Positions 17,950-26,206 of a stretch of DNA of 42,030 bases are shown here, piece after piece (position 1 is the first letter of the stretch; each line of letters begins with the position of its first letter). The stretch spans positions 1 to 42,030 of the forward strand of contig NZ_LXKA01000345.1 of assembly GCF_001645125.1 (NCBI RefSeq), in the 5' to 3' direction. The position numbers and the translations under genes were made by a program. The DNA comes from Paraburkholderia ginsengiterrae. Lineage in GTDB: Bacteria > Pseudomonadota > Gammaproteobacteria > Burkholderiales > Burkholderiaceae. The notes below the pieces were generated by a model. The model worked only from the letters and a program-made list of their open reading frames with translations, did not search any database and had not been told where the DNA came from.

Positions 17950-18834
17950 ATGGAAGCTAGAAACGGGCCTTATATCTTGAGTCTCTCCCTCGAAATCGAT
18001 CTGCTGCGTTCGTTTATCGTCATTGCCGAAGTGCGGGCGCTGAGCCGCGCGGCCAGCCGGATCGGCCGCACCCAGTCTGCGCTGAGTCAGCAGATGAAGC
18101 GCCTCGAAGAAATTGTCGATCAGCCGCTGTTTCAGCGTACCGGGCGCGGGGTGGTGCTGACGAATCCCGGCGAACGCCTGTTGATCCACGCCCAACGCAT
18201 TCTGCGGCTGCACGACGAAGCGATGGCCGATCTTTCCGGTAAAAGCCTGTCGGGGACGATCCGTTTCGGCTGCCCGGACGACTACGCCGCCGTCTTCCTC
18301 CCGCATTTGCTGCGGCAGTTCTCGAGCCAGCACCCGCGCGCGCTGGTGGAGGTCATTTGCGCTCCCACGCCGCGCTTGCTCGAACAACTGGAAAGGCATG
18401 CGCTGGACCTTGCCCTGATCTCGTTGCCCGAGGACACCCCGAACGTCGACATCATTCGCCGCGAATCGCTCGTCTGGGTGGGCTATCCGGGACTCGATCC
18501 CGCACACTTCGATCCGTTGCCGCTGGCGCTTTCCGATCCAGACACGCTCGATCACGTGGCCGCCTGCGAAGCGCTGCAACGCGCGGGCACGGCCTACCGT
18601 ATTGCTTATGCGAGCAGCAGTCTGGCCGGCCTCACTGCCCTGGTCCGCTCGGGGCAGGCGGTGGCGGTCATCACACAGACTGCTGTCGCTCCGGATCTCG
18701 CCATACTCAATGGCGATCCTGCGCTTCCGCCTTTGCCCGGCGTAGTCATTACCCTCAAGTTCGAGCGTGAGCGCCCCGCCCATCTGACCACGGTCTTCGC
18801 GGAGCACATCCGGCAGACGCTGCCCTTGCTGTGA
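17950..18834 (+). CDS. dgdR: LysR-family regulator DgdR
   Basis: A 294-residue LysR protein matching what I recall of B. cepacia DgdR, including the unusual N-terminal lead NGPYILSLSLEIDLLRSF, the helix-turn-helix ALSRAASRIGRTQSALSQQ and FGCPDDYAAVFLPHLL. DgdR represses dgdA and is relieved by 2-methylalanine. The 78-base divergent region holds both promoters and presumably the operator. Confidence 0.93.
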   Translation: MEARNGPYILSLSLEIDLLRSFIVIAEVRALSRAASRIGRTQSALSQQMKRLEEIVDQPLFQRTGRGVVLTNPGERLLIHAQRILRLHDEAMADLSGKSLSGTIRFGCPDDYAAVFLPHLLRQFSSQHPRALVEVICAPTPRLLEQLERHALDLALISLPEDTPNVDIIRRESLVWVGYPGLDPAHFDPLPLALSDPDTLDHVAACEALQRAGTAYRIAYASSSLAGLTALVRSGQAVAVITQTAVAPDLAILNGDPALPPLPGVVITLKFERERPAHLTTVFAEHIRQTLPLL

Positions 18835-18839
18835 GTTCG

Positions 18840-18974
18840 CTAGTCGACGTTGAAGTGCACGCGAATATCCAGCCGGCTTTCGACCGGATGCCCCGATTGC
18901 ATGGCGGGGAAGAAGCGCCACTGGTGCAAGGCGGTCAGCACAACAGCGTCATTCCGATGATCGGCACTGTGGAG
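18840..18974 (-). pseudogene. Remnant of a TonB C-terminal domain
   Basis: A 44-codon open stretch ending at TAG on the minus strand reads ALHQWRFFPAMQSGHPVESR and then LDIRVHFNVD. This is the end of a TonB C-terminal domain: the helix before WRF-PA, the G-PV turn and the last strand. An in-frame stop at 18975-18977 cuts it off upstream and the proline-rich and membrane parts are absent, so it is a decayed piece left between dgdR and the GDSL gene. Confidence 0.6.
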
Positions 18975-19182
18975 TCACAGGCATTTTTTCAACGTCGGCA
19001 ACGCCTAACAAGGCAATCCTTCCCACCGGTACGTTTGATACCTTCCTCGGCCAATGCGCTGCAGCACTGCGGCGCGAAGCGTGCACTCTTCTTGCTTGCC
19101 CACCCGATGTGATCTCGCCACGCGGGTAACGGCGAGTGACCCACGCGGGCGTAGCCGCCCAGTTGAGCGTTCGGGAGCCGAT

Positions 19183-20199
19183 ATGCCAGCAATCAAAAAC
19201 AGGGTTCGTGTTGCAATTTCTGCCGTACTGATTGCACTGCTTGCATCATGCGGAGGTGGCGGCGGAGGTGGAAGCAGTAACGCAAGCAATCCGCCCGGCG
19301 GTGTTCATCTGCAAATCGTCTCGTTCGGCGACAGCCTGTCGGACGTCGGGACCTATGCGCCGATCGCCAGCGTAGTGGGCGGGGGGCGTTTCACGACCAA
19401 TCCTGGGCAGGTATGGACGCAGGATGTCGCGCAGTACTACGGCGATACGCTAACCGCTGCGTTCACGATCGGCTTGACTCATCAATTGAGCGCGCAAGGC
19501 GGCTTCGGCTATGCAGAGGGCGGCTCCACCGTCGCGACGCCGGCGAACCAGTACGACTTTCTCTCCGACGTGATCGGCAATATTGAAATGCCCGTCAACC
19601 AGCAGGTTTCAAGCTATCTGTCCGCGCATGGGAGCTTCAACTCCGGGCAACTGGTGCTGGTCTGGGTCGGCGCGAACGACGTGCTTCGCGCCGGCTCGCC
19701 GCCGGCCGCAGTGCCTACCGTGCAGGCGGCGGCGACCGCGCTGGCGCAGGTTATCGGGCAGATTATCCAGAGCGGCGCCACGCATGTTGTCGTGATCAAT
19801 GTGCCGAATGTCGGTCTCTCGCCAAAAGGTATTGCTTCGTCCGACGGCGGGGCGAATCTGACTCAGCTGTCGCAACTCTTCAACGGTACGTTGAACACTG
19901 CTTTGCAAAGCAACGGCTTGCAAAGCAAAGTTATCCTGATCGATTCTTACACCTGGGTCGACCAGGTTATTGCGAACTTTCAGGCCAATGGTTTTTCCGT
20001 GTCCAACACGGCTCAGGCCTGCTCTCCCACGAAGACGCCTGATAACACGTCGTTGTTATGCTCGCCGCCGACGTACGTCGCGTCCAATGCCGATCAGACG
20101 TATATGTTTGCCGACGACCTTCATCCGACCACGCATCTGCATACACTTTTCGCTCAATTCGTGGAGCAGCAGATCGCCGCCAGCGGTCTCGGTCATTGA
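19183..20199 (+). CDS. GDSL/SGNH-family esterase lipoprotein
   Basis: A 338-residue exported hydrolase. The signal ends in the lipobox LLASC (Cys23), followed by a glycine run; the SGNH blocks follow in order: SFGDSLSDVG (Ser51), WVGANDVL with the conserved Asn, and DDLHPTTHLH with catalytic Asp311 and His314. It should cleave esters at the cell envelope. The ATG at 19183 has GGGAG six bases upstream. Two extra Cys (in QACSPTK and LLCSPPT) may form a disulfide. It converges with the XRE-cupin gene. Confidence 0.88.
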   Translation: MPAIKNRVRVAISAVLIALLASCGGGGGGGSSNASNPPGGVHLQIVSFGDSLSDVGTYAPIASVVGGGRFTTNPGQVWTQDVAQYYGDTLTAAFTIGLTHQLSAQGGFGYAEGGSTVATPANQYDFLSDVIGNIEMPVNQQVSSYLSAHGSFNSGQLVLVWVGANDVLRAGSPPAAVPTVQAAATALAQVIGQIIQSGATHVVVINVPNVGLSPKGIASSDGGANLTQLSQLFNGTLNTALQSNGLQSKVILIDSYTWVDQVIANFQANGFSVSNTAQACSPTKTPDNTSLLCSPPTYVASNADQTYMFADDLHPTTHLHTLFAQFVEQQIAASGLGH

Positions 20200-20233
20200 T
20201 CTTGCGGAGCCGCCGGCGTTTGCGCTTCGACGG

Positions 20234-20803
20234 TCACGCTTTCCGGTCGACGATGACCGCGTATTTGCACGTCCGTGAACTTTCGTTCTTGAATACGCAG
20301 TCGCTCGGTGGTCCGAGTTCGAGGCAATCGCCCGCGCCGAGTTCGTGACGCTCGCCACCTTCGATAAACACCAGTTCCCCGTCTAGCACCCAGATCAACT
20401 GCCGTGTTTGCAAATAGGCCGACGCCGGCATCGGAATCTCCGCTGACGCAGGCAGATCAATCTCCACCAGGTTCAACGGAGACGCTGACTTCGGCGAGAC
20501 GTGCCGCCGCAGATACCCACTCTCCGGATCGACCCACACGGGTTGGTCCGTCACACGCAGCAGGCGCCCATCTTCAAGCTCGGCGAGCGCCAGCAGCGCC
20601 GACATGGTCATGCCAAACGCCCCAGCAAGCTTTGCCAGCAACGAGGCCGTCGGACTGCTCTCCCCACGCTCGACCTTGTGGACCATGGCGCGCGAGACGC
20701 CGGACTTCTCGGCGAGACCGGTCAGCGACCAACCGCGGCTCTCTCGCTCGGCCCGAATACGCGCACCGACGCGTTGATCTATATCGTCTATTATGGTGTA
20801 CAC
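20234..20803 (-). CDS. XRE-family regulator with C-terminal cupin
   Basis: A two-domain regulator of about 189 residues: an XRE helix-turn-helix (WSLTGLAEKSGVSRAMVHKVE) and a cupin sensor domain with ELGAGDCLELGPPSD. I place the start at the GTG at 20803, giving a short natural N-terminus before the HTH; the frame remains open to 20869, inside the divergent GNAT gene. Its start is 36 bases from that gene's start, so it very likely controls it. GTGTACAC (20796-20803) overlaps the start codon and CACTATAGTG (20810-20819) lies just upstream; either may be the operator. Confidence 0.85.
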   Translation of the reverse strand: MYTIIDDIDQRVGARIRAERESRGWSLTGLAEKSGVSRAMVHKVERGESSPTASLLAKLAGAFGMTMSALLALAELEDGRLLRVTDQPVWVDPESGYLRRHVSPKSASPLNLVEIDLPASAEIPMPASAYLQTRQLIWVLDGELVFIEGGERHELGAGDCLELGPPSDCVFKNESSRTCKYAVIVDRKA

Positions 20804-20819
20804 TTGTTTCACTATAGTG
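20796..20819. promoter_or_regulatory. Two perfect palindromes in the XRE-cupin/GNAT divergent gap
   Basis: GTGTACAC (20796-20803) and CACTATAGTG (20810-20819) are each perfect palindromes, separated by six bases. The first overlaps the regulator's start codon. Only 36 bases separate the two coding regions, so any control site must be here. Confidence 0.5.
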
Positions 20820-20839
20820 GACTGACAGGGAGCATGATA

Positions 20840-21367
20840 ATGGAAATCCGTGATGCGGGTGCGGATCATATCGAAGGTATCACGGCAATCTACAACGACG
20901 CCGTCACACGCACGACCGCGATCTGGAACGAGTCAACCGTGGATCATGCGAACCGCGCGGCGTGGCTGTCCGATCGTCAGAAGGCGGGCTATCCGGTGCT
21001 CGTTGCCGCGGGCGAAGCCGGCGAGGTGCTCGGCTATGCGTCGTTCGGCGACTGGCGCGCTTTTGACGGCTACCATCACACGGTCGAGCATTCGGTCTAT
21101 GTGCGTAGCGATCAGCAGGGAAAGGGCATTGGGCGGGCGCTCATGCAGGTGCTGATCGGCCGGGCCCAGTCGATCGGCAAGCATGTGATGGTGGCAGGCA
21201 TCGAGGCGAATAACGCCGGTTCCATCAAGCTGCACGAAAAGCTCGGCTTCGAGCACGTGGGCCACCTGAAGGAAGTCGGCATGAAGTTCGGCGCGTGGCT
21301 CGATCTGGCCTTCATGCAGCTCAAGCTGGATGCTCGTCCATCGCCCGACGCAGTACAAACGAGATGA
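20840..21367 (+). CDS. GNAT acetyltransferase, phosphinothricin/methionine-sulfoximine type
   Basis: A 175-residue GNAT of the Pat/Bar/MddA subgroup, recognised by MEIRDAGADHIEGITAIYN, YASFGDWRAFDGYHHTVEHS, the acetyl-CoA loop QQGKGIGRAL, AGIEANNAGSIKLHEKLGF and the late EVGMKFGAWLDLAFMQ. Such enzymes acetylate the amino group of methionine sulfoximine, methionine sulfone and in some cases phosphinothricin. The ATG at 20840 lies seven bases after GGGAG. The XRE-cupin gene opposite is the likely regulator. Confidence 0.88.
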   Translation: MEIRDAGADHIEGITAIYNDAVTRTTAIWNESTVDHANRAAWLSDRQKAGYPVLVAAGEAGEVLGYASFGDWRAFDGYHHTVEHSVYVRSDQQGKGIGRALMQVLIGRAQSIGKHVMVAGIEANNAGSIKLHEKLGFEHVGHLKEVGMKFGAWLDLAFMQLKLDARPSPDAVQTR

Positions 21368-21514
21368 TGCTGGTTTTGCCGTTGGGCTGGCTGGCCGGAG
21401 CGGGCGCGCGGTAGTCAGCCACGCACCCGCACCCGCGTCCGCGCCGGCAGCCTGAAGCTAAAAGCGGTCGCCGGCGCTCGTACTGCTGCTGTTACTGCGA
21501 ACCGTTACTGCTCA

Positions 21515-23176
21515 TCAGTCGTCGTCCCCGTGGCTCTCGAGGCCTGGAAGGCTATGGGTGCCTTCACGCTGAGCGGCAACGAGCTTGTGCGTGTCGAGGC
21601 CGAGGGCCTTCAGAATGGTCGGCGCCACTTGCATGTTCGTCACCGGCGTATCGACCACTTTTCCGTCCAGCTTCGGATTGGAGACCACCAGCAGCGTGTT
21701 CGTGTCGTCATCCGAAAGGCCGCCGTGCTCGGCCTGCTTGGCCGCGCTTCCGCTGTAAATCGTTCCATGTATCGGCTGGATGATGATGTCAGGAACACGG
21801 CCTTCCGCAGGATTGCCCCAGATCGACTTCAACGTTGCGCCGTCATAGAGCGTCTGGATGCGGGTGGAATTGACGCTCCCCTGGTCGGCGCTGAGGATCG
21901 ATACTGCCTGATCCCGATCGCTGTGGTTCTTGAGCCATAAGAGCGACACGTCGTCGGCCGTTTCCTGGGCGACCGCTACGCCGCCATTGCTGAGCAGCGT
22001 GGCGGGATCGCTCACGTCGGCGGTCGCATAAGCGTTTTTCGAACCGCTCAGCATGTGAAGCTTCGTGATATCGATCGGCGACTGGCCATGCTTGGCACCG
22101 ACGATGAACAGTGTCGATTGCAGCAGATGCGCTGCGTTGAGCGCATCGTACATCTTGCCCAGCGAGTCATCCACGAAGTCCAGCGATTGCGCCAAAGGCA
22201 ACGTCGGGGTCGCGGCCGCATCGAGATAGCCACCACGGGTCGTGGTCTTGCCTTCCATGGCCACCGTGACTTTCTGTCCGACGCTGACAGCCTGGAAGTT
22301 CATGCCGAAGATCGCCGGCACACCGACCTGCTTCGTCCCGGTCTGATCCAGTCCGTGGATCCAGTTCAGGACGACCTTGACTTTGAACCCATCGTACGTC
22401 CGGGTATACGTCGGGTCGGTGGTCCAGTCGGCGGTCGCGGGCGCGTTCGGATAGCCGTTCGCCTGCAGGGAGGTCGAGTTGATCTCGGGTGCGTAGAGTT
22501 CGTCCAGCCCCAACCCCGACGGCCCGTTGAGAATCTCATAGGCCGGATGCTTATCCGACCATGCGGTGCGCAGGCCGGCTTCATGGATGATCTCGAAGAT
22601 CGTGTTCGTATGGTGCTTCATGTACAGATGCGGCCAGACCGGCTCGCAGCCGTTGGCTGTCTTGCGCAGCGCGAGGTTCGCGGGATTGATGTGCGGATTG
22701 CGTGGATCGAACGCTGCGCCGGGTGGCGGCGATCCGCCGTCGAGCTTGGTGAGATCCCAGTCGAGTGCTTCGAAGTTGCTGACTTCCGTGCCCGGCGTGC
22801 CGGTGCAATTGCTGCCCGGGGGGTACAGGGTCGCGTCGTAGGTATCGTCATAGAAGACGCCATGACTCAAGGGGCTGCCGCCGGTTGCAAAGGCCAGAAG
22901 CCCTGGAAACGAGTCCGAGGGCCTGGAGGTCGAAGCATGGGTGTACTCGACGCCATGCTTGACGAGCTTCGCGAAGGTCGATCCCGGGTGTGCCTTGACG
23001 TAGTTGACCAGATCGGCCTCGTGCATCCCGTCCACACTGATCAGCAAGATGTGCGTGTACTGCTGGTGGTGATGATCGTCATCATGGTCCTGCGCCATCG
23101 CGGCCATGCTCGCGAACGCCAGAACGCTCGCGCTGAATATTGCCCCGACGCCAACCCATCTCCTGATTTCGTCCAT
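21515..23176 (-). CDS. Exported type I phosphodiesterase/nucleotide pyrophosphatase-family protein
   Basis: A 553-residue alkaline-phosphatase-superfamily hydrolase with a signal peptide (cleavage near AMAQ) followed by a His/Asp-rich stretch (DHDDDHHHQQ). The metal-site blocks are visible: ISVDGMHEAD near residue 47, TSRPSDSFPG with the candidate nucleophile Ser, SDKHPAYE, GAKHGQSPID and QAEHGGLSDDD. Members split phosphodiesters or phosphonates in the periplasm. GAGGTG precedes the ATG, and a 20-bp palindrome lies in the leader. No partner gene suggests the substrate. Confidence 0.85.
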   Translation of the reverse strand: MDEIRRWVGVGAIFSASVLAFASMAAMAQDHDDDHHHQQYTHILLISVDGMHEADLVNYVKAHPGSTFAKLVKHGVEYTHASTSRPSDSFPGLLAFATGGSPLSHGVFYDDTYDATLYPPGSNCTGTPGTEVSNFEALDWDLTKLDGGSPPPGAAFDPRNPHINPANLALRKTANGCEPVWPHLYMKHHTNTIFEIIHEAGLRTAWSDKHPAYEILNGPSGLGLDELYAPEINSTSLQANGYPNAPATADWTTDPTYTRTYDGFKVKVVLNWIHGLDQTGTKQVGVPAIFGMNFQAVSVGQKVTVAMEGKTTTRGGYLDAAATPTLPLAQSLDFVDDSLGKMYDALNAAHLLQSTLFIVGAKHGQSPIDITKLHMLSGSKNAYATADVSDPATLLSNGGVAVAQETADDVSLLWLKNHSDRDQAVSILSADQGSVNSTRIQTLYDGATLKSIWGNPAEGRVPDIIIQPIHGTIYSGSAAKQAEHGGLSDDDTNTLLVVSNPKLDGKVVDTPVTNMQVAPTILKALGLDTHKLVAAQREGTHSLPGLESHGDDD

Positions 23177-23195
23177 TCTTCACCTCGTAAATTGA

Positions 23196-23215
23196 TTGGG
23201 CACGGTCGTGCCCAA
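23196..23215. promoter_or_regulatory. Palindrome upstream of the phosphodiesterase gene
   Basis: TTGGGCACG (23196-23204) and CGTGCCCAA (23207-23215) are perfect 9-bp arms around two bases, starting 20 bases before the phosphodiesterase start codon. It is either a repressor operator or, in RNA, a leader hairpin close to the ribosome site. Confidence 0.5.
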
Positions 23216-23402
23216 GGAAGGGTAAGGATCGAAATGAGAAAGTACGGTGAAGGGTCGCTTTCGTTTGTCTTCCGGAGGGGGCTGGGACGCCCAAGGGGCG
23301 GGCGTTTGAGGGAGTGTAATAAATTGTATCGGCCGAGTGCTTTTAAGGCAGGTCGAAAGGCAGAAGTCATTTGCGCCTGAATAAACTGACCTTAAGCTTT
23401 GC

Positions 23403-24317
23403 TTAACTCGTACTTGTCAGAGCGACGATAAAGTCAAGAAATACCCTTGTCTTGGCTGGCATCTGGTGCCGGGATGGATGGTACGCATAGAGCGGGAAGC
23501 GCTCATCCGTCCAGTCCGGGAACAGGTTGACGAGCCGCCCCTTGCGGATCAGGTGTTCGGCGCCGAGCAGAAGCATCTGCGCGACGCCGGAGCCGGCCAG
23601 ACACGCGTTGAGGAGTGCGCTTGGATCATTCACCGTAAGCCGTCCATTCGTTTCGACAACGAGCTTTTTACGCTTGCGATGAAACTCCCACGTAAACGGC
23701 TTTCCGGTTTCCGGGTTCCGGAATTCGAGGCACCTGTGCGCTCCGTGCGCCAGCTCTTGAGGCTCCGCGGGCCGCCCCCGACGTGCGAGGTACGAGGGCG
23801 ATGCGACAGTGACAACCGCGGTGTCAAGGAGCTTTCGCGCAATCAGACTCGATGAGCGAGGTTCGCCAAATCGCAAGGCCAGATCGAAGCCGTCCATGAT
23901 GAGGTCGCCGAGCTGATCTCTCGCGATGAACTCGAGTTCGAGATCAGGATGCGCGTCCATGAACTCGTCGAGCTTAGGGCCCAGAATGATTCGCGAAAAA
24001 ACCGGGTCAAGATTGATTCGCAGCTTCCCGCGCACGGTCGCGGCGCCTCCTGTCGCGGCTGCTGCTGCTGCCTCCATTCCCCTTAAATGCGGCATGACCT
24101 GCTCGTAGAACCGTCGACCCTCTTCAGTCAGCGAAACGGCACGGGTCGTCCGATTGAAGAGCCGTATTTTTAGGCGCTTTTCGAGCCGGGCAATGGCCCG
24201 GCTAACCCCGGGTGGCGACATACCCATCACTTCGGACGCGGCTGCGAACGTCCCTGCATCGACGACCGCGGCAAATACGCTGATGCCGCTGGAGAGATTC
24301 TCGCTGGACGATCTCAT
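23403..24317 (-). CDS. LysR-family regulator
   Basis: A 304-residue LysR regulator of the CrgA-like group: helix-turn-helix TFAAASEVMGMSPPGVSRAI, RLFNRTTRAVSLTEEG, then an effector domain with FDLALRFGEPRSSSLIARKL. An unusual Ala-rich stretch (AAAAAATGGAA) lies between the linker helix and the effector domain. It faces away from the DUF4148 and NmrA-like genes, which are plausible targets across a 160-base gap, and lies upstream of the phosphodiesterase gene in the same direction. The true target is not shown. Confidence 0.87.
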   Translation of the reverse strand: MRSSSENLSSGISVFAAVVDAGTFAAASEVMGMSPPGVSRAIARLEKRLKIRLFNRTTRAVSLTEEGRRFYEQVMPHLRGMEAAAAAATGGAATVRGKLRINLDPVFSRIILGPKLDEFMDAHPDLELEFIARDQLGDLIMDGFDLALRFGEPRSSSLIARKLLDTAVVTVASPSYLARRGRPAEPQELAHGAHRCLEFRNPETGKPFTWEFHRKRKKLVVETNGRLTVNDPSALLNACLAGSGVAQMLLLGAEHLIRKGRLVNLFPDWTDERFPLYAYHPSRHQMPAKTRVFLDFIVALTSTS

Positions 24318-24477
24318 AGGCGCTCCCTGCTCAGTGCGTCAAAAACGGCACTATGACTCATTAGTAACCGGATGTCATTTAACAAGTGCCATTCATATCA
24401 TTTAGTTTCTTGTCGCGTTTACCCACAATGCATCCCAACAGGACGTTTTGTCCTCAACGGCCCAAAGGAGCATTGCC

Positions 24478-24819
24478 ATGAATACCCGTCATCTCGTCTT
24501 TGCCGTCGCGGCAGTCATCACCTTTCCTGTTGCTGGATACGCTCAGGAATCTGGCTCGACTGTCACGCGTGCGCAGGTGCGCGCAGAGCTTGTTCAACTG
24601 GAAAGCGTGGGCTATCAGCCCGGCCGCGCTAACGATCCCCATTACCCCGCCGACATTCAGGCAGCCGAAGCGGCTGTGGCTGCACAGAGGGGCGCGGGGC
24701 CGAACATCGACAGCAGCGTGGGCGGTGTGCGCAGTGATTCGTCCGGGTCCGGCAACCGCGGCACCGGCGAGCCGGCCCGCGCGAATGCACGGTTCGATTC
24801 GCTGTACACGCATCGCTGA
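24478..24819 (+). CDS. DUF4148-family exported protein
   Basis: A 113-residue small exported protein with a signal peptide (cleavage near GYAQ) and the DUF4148 core TRAQVRAELVQLESVGY followed by HYPADIQAAEAAVAA. This family is numerous in Burkholderia and relatives and has no known function. AAAGGAG lies eight bases before the ATG, and a short hairpin (AGGAC/GTCCT, 24440-24454) sits in the leader. A 9-bp hairpin directly follows the gene. Confidence 0.88.
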   Translation: MNTRHLVFAVAAVITFPVAGYAQESGSTVTRAQVRAELVQLESVGYQPGRANDPHYPADIQAAEAAVAAQRGAGPNIDSSVGGVRSDSSGSGNRGTGEPARANARFDSLYTHR

Positions 24820-24853
24820 TTGGCATCTGACACCAATCATTGTTGATGCCAAT
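24819..24853 (+). terminator. Hairpin after the DUF4148 gene
   Basis: ATTGGCATC (24819-24827) pairs perfectly with GATGCCAAT (24845-24853). A competing inner pairing is GATTGG (24818) with CCAATC (24833-24838). Only a weak T-rich stretch follows, so it may be an attenuator between this gene and the NmrA-like gene. Confidence 0.45.
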
Positions 24854-24932
24854 TTCCAATTCCCAGGGAGCGGGAGATGACCGTTCAACTCACTCGCCGC
24901 GACCTGTTCTATCTATGCAAGGAGAAGCAGCA

Positions 24933-25790
24933 ATGTACGCAATCACAGGAATAACAGGAAAGGTCGGCGGTGCGGTGGCGCGCACGTTGCTCGCCGCGGG
25001 TCAGCAGGTACGCGCGGTGGTACGCGATGCCGCTCGGGCACGTTTGTGGGCTGAGCGTGGGTGTGAAGTAGTGACAGCCGACATGGAGGACGCGGTGTCT
25101 CTCACCGCCGCGTTCAAGGGCATGCAAGGCGTCTTCATTCTGCCGCCGTCCGAGTTCGATCCGTCGCCGGGCTTTCCCGAGGCAAGTGCTGTGATTGACG
25201 CCGTACGCGGGGCACTTCAGGCGGCGGCGCCTGGCAAGGTTGTCTGCCTGTCGACGATCGGCGCGCAAGCCACCGAGACCAATCTGCTCACGCAACGTAC
25301 GTTGATGGAGCAGGTGCTTCGCGATTTGCCGATGCCCGTGACATTTCTGCGCCCCGGCTGGTTCATGGAAAACGCCGCGTGGAACGTTGCGCCGGCGCGG
25401 GACACAGGAACGATCCCCAGCTTTCTGCAGCCACTCGACAAAGCTGTGTCGATGGTGGCGACGGCGGACGTCGGCCGGGTCGCCGCACAACTGCTTCAGG
25501 AAACCTGGCGCGGCGTGCGTGTCGTCGAACTGGAGGGGCCGCAACGTGTGAGTCCCAACGATCTGGCCAAGGTGTTCGGCCAACTGCTAGGTCGTCCGGT
25601 TCGTGCGGAGGTGGTGGCGCGCGACACATGGGAGGCGCTGTTCCGGTCCCAAGGAATGAAAGAGCCGTTGCCACGAATGCGCATGCTCGACGGTTTCAAT
25701 GAAGGCTGGATCGACTTTGAAGGTGATCCAGCCGACATCGTCAAAGGCGACGTGGATCTGGAAACCGTTCTGCGAGGACTCGTCGCGTAA
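24933..25790 (+). CDS. NmrA-like NAD(P)-binding protein
   Basis: A 285-residue atypical SDR of the NmrA/HSCARG type: N-terminal Rossmann strand and loop MYAITGITGKVGGAVA, then VRAVVRDAARA, the FLRPGWFMEN segment and the late VRAEVVARDTWEALF. The usual catalytic Tyr-x3-Lys is not evident, as expected for this branch, whose members act as quinone reductases or redox sensors. The ATG at 24933 has AAGGAGA upstream. It lies 113 bases after the DUF4148 gene in the same direction and ends at a strong hairpin. Confidence 0.82.
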   Translation: MYAITGITGKVGGAVARTLLAAGQQVRAVVRDAARARLWAERGCEVVTADMEDAVSLTAAFKGMQGVFILPPSEFDPSPGFPEASAVIDAVRGALQAAAPGKVVCLSTIGAQATETNLLTQRTLMEQVLRDLPMPVTFLRPGWFMENAAWNVAPARDTGTIPSFLQPLDKAVSMVATADVGRVAAQLLQETWRGVRVVELEGPQRVSPNDLAKVFGQLLGRPVRAEVVARDTWEALFRSQGMKEPLPRMRMLDGFNEGWIDFEGDPADIVKGDVDLETVLRGLVA

Positions 25791-25807
25791 GCTGGTTAAT
25801 GCAATGG

Positions 25808-25845
25808 CACCCTGTGGCGCGTGCCGGAAATCGCGCTGCAGGGTG
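25808..25845 (+). terminator. Terminator-like hairpin after the NmrA-like gene
   Basis: CACCCTG-TG-GCGCG (25808-25821) pairs with CGCGC-TG-CAGGGTG (25832-25845) with one two-base internal mismatch, followed by TTTAC. It separates the NmrA-like gene from the polyamine cluster. Confidence 0.6.
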
Positions 25846-25965
25846 TTTACCGCTCATTGTTCATCAAGGTCTCCACGTCCAGAGATTCGCTTTGGAGCCG
25901 GGGCCACTCGGCAGGCCAGGCTGCGCATCTGGCCGGCTTTCTGTCTCGTCTGCCGCTCGCCGCAG

Positions 25966-26035
25966 AGATATGAGAGAAATTGATTAAATCAAACAAAAAA
26001 CATCAATTCTCATCAGATATTGTTCGACCCACAAT
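25966..26035 (+). promoter_or_regulatory. Polyamine-cluster control region, copy A (before the first binding-protein gene)
   Basis: This stretch aligns without gaps to 30121-30190; over the first 50 bases about 36 positions agree. It carries an inverted pair of half-sites, TGAGAGAAATTGAT (25971-25984) and the reverse complement of ATCAATTCTCATCA (26002-26015). The second half-site overlaps a possible -35 (TTCTCA, 26007-26012), and CACAAT at 26030-26035 fits a -10 element 17 bases further on. The layout is typical of a LysR-activated promoter. The transcript would have a leader of about 165 bases. Apart from this and the terminator, I see nothing in the 25791-26206 gap. Confidence 0.6.
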
Positions 26036-26206
26036 GGTTCACCCGTCGGCAAGGCGAGAGACGCGATCCCGCATCGACACTTCCATTCATTCCCGTCGCT
26101 ACTCAGATCATCAAAATAGATAGGAGTAGAAAGCAAATTGTTATCTGGCATTTTAAAAATTACAAACAACCTTCACGCCGATCTTCTACCTTCAAGGAAA
26201 ACAACA

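Noticed and set aside
22055-23380. A 441-codon plus-strand frame across the phosphodiesterase gene
   Set aside because: Antisense shadow; the minus-strand gene has a signal peptide and metal-site motifs.
24347-24390. GGCACT...AGTGCC inverted repeat between the LysR and DUF4148 genes
   Set aside because: Six-base arms 32 bases apart are expected by chance at this composition.
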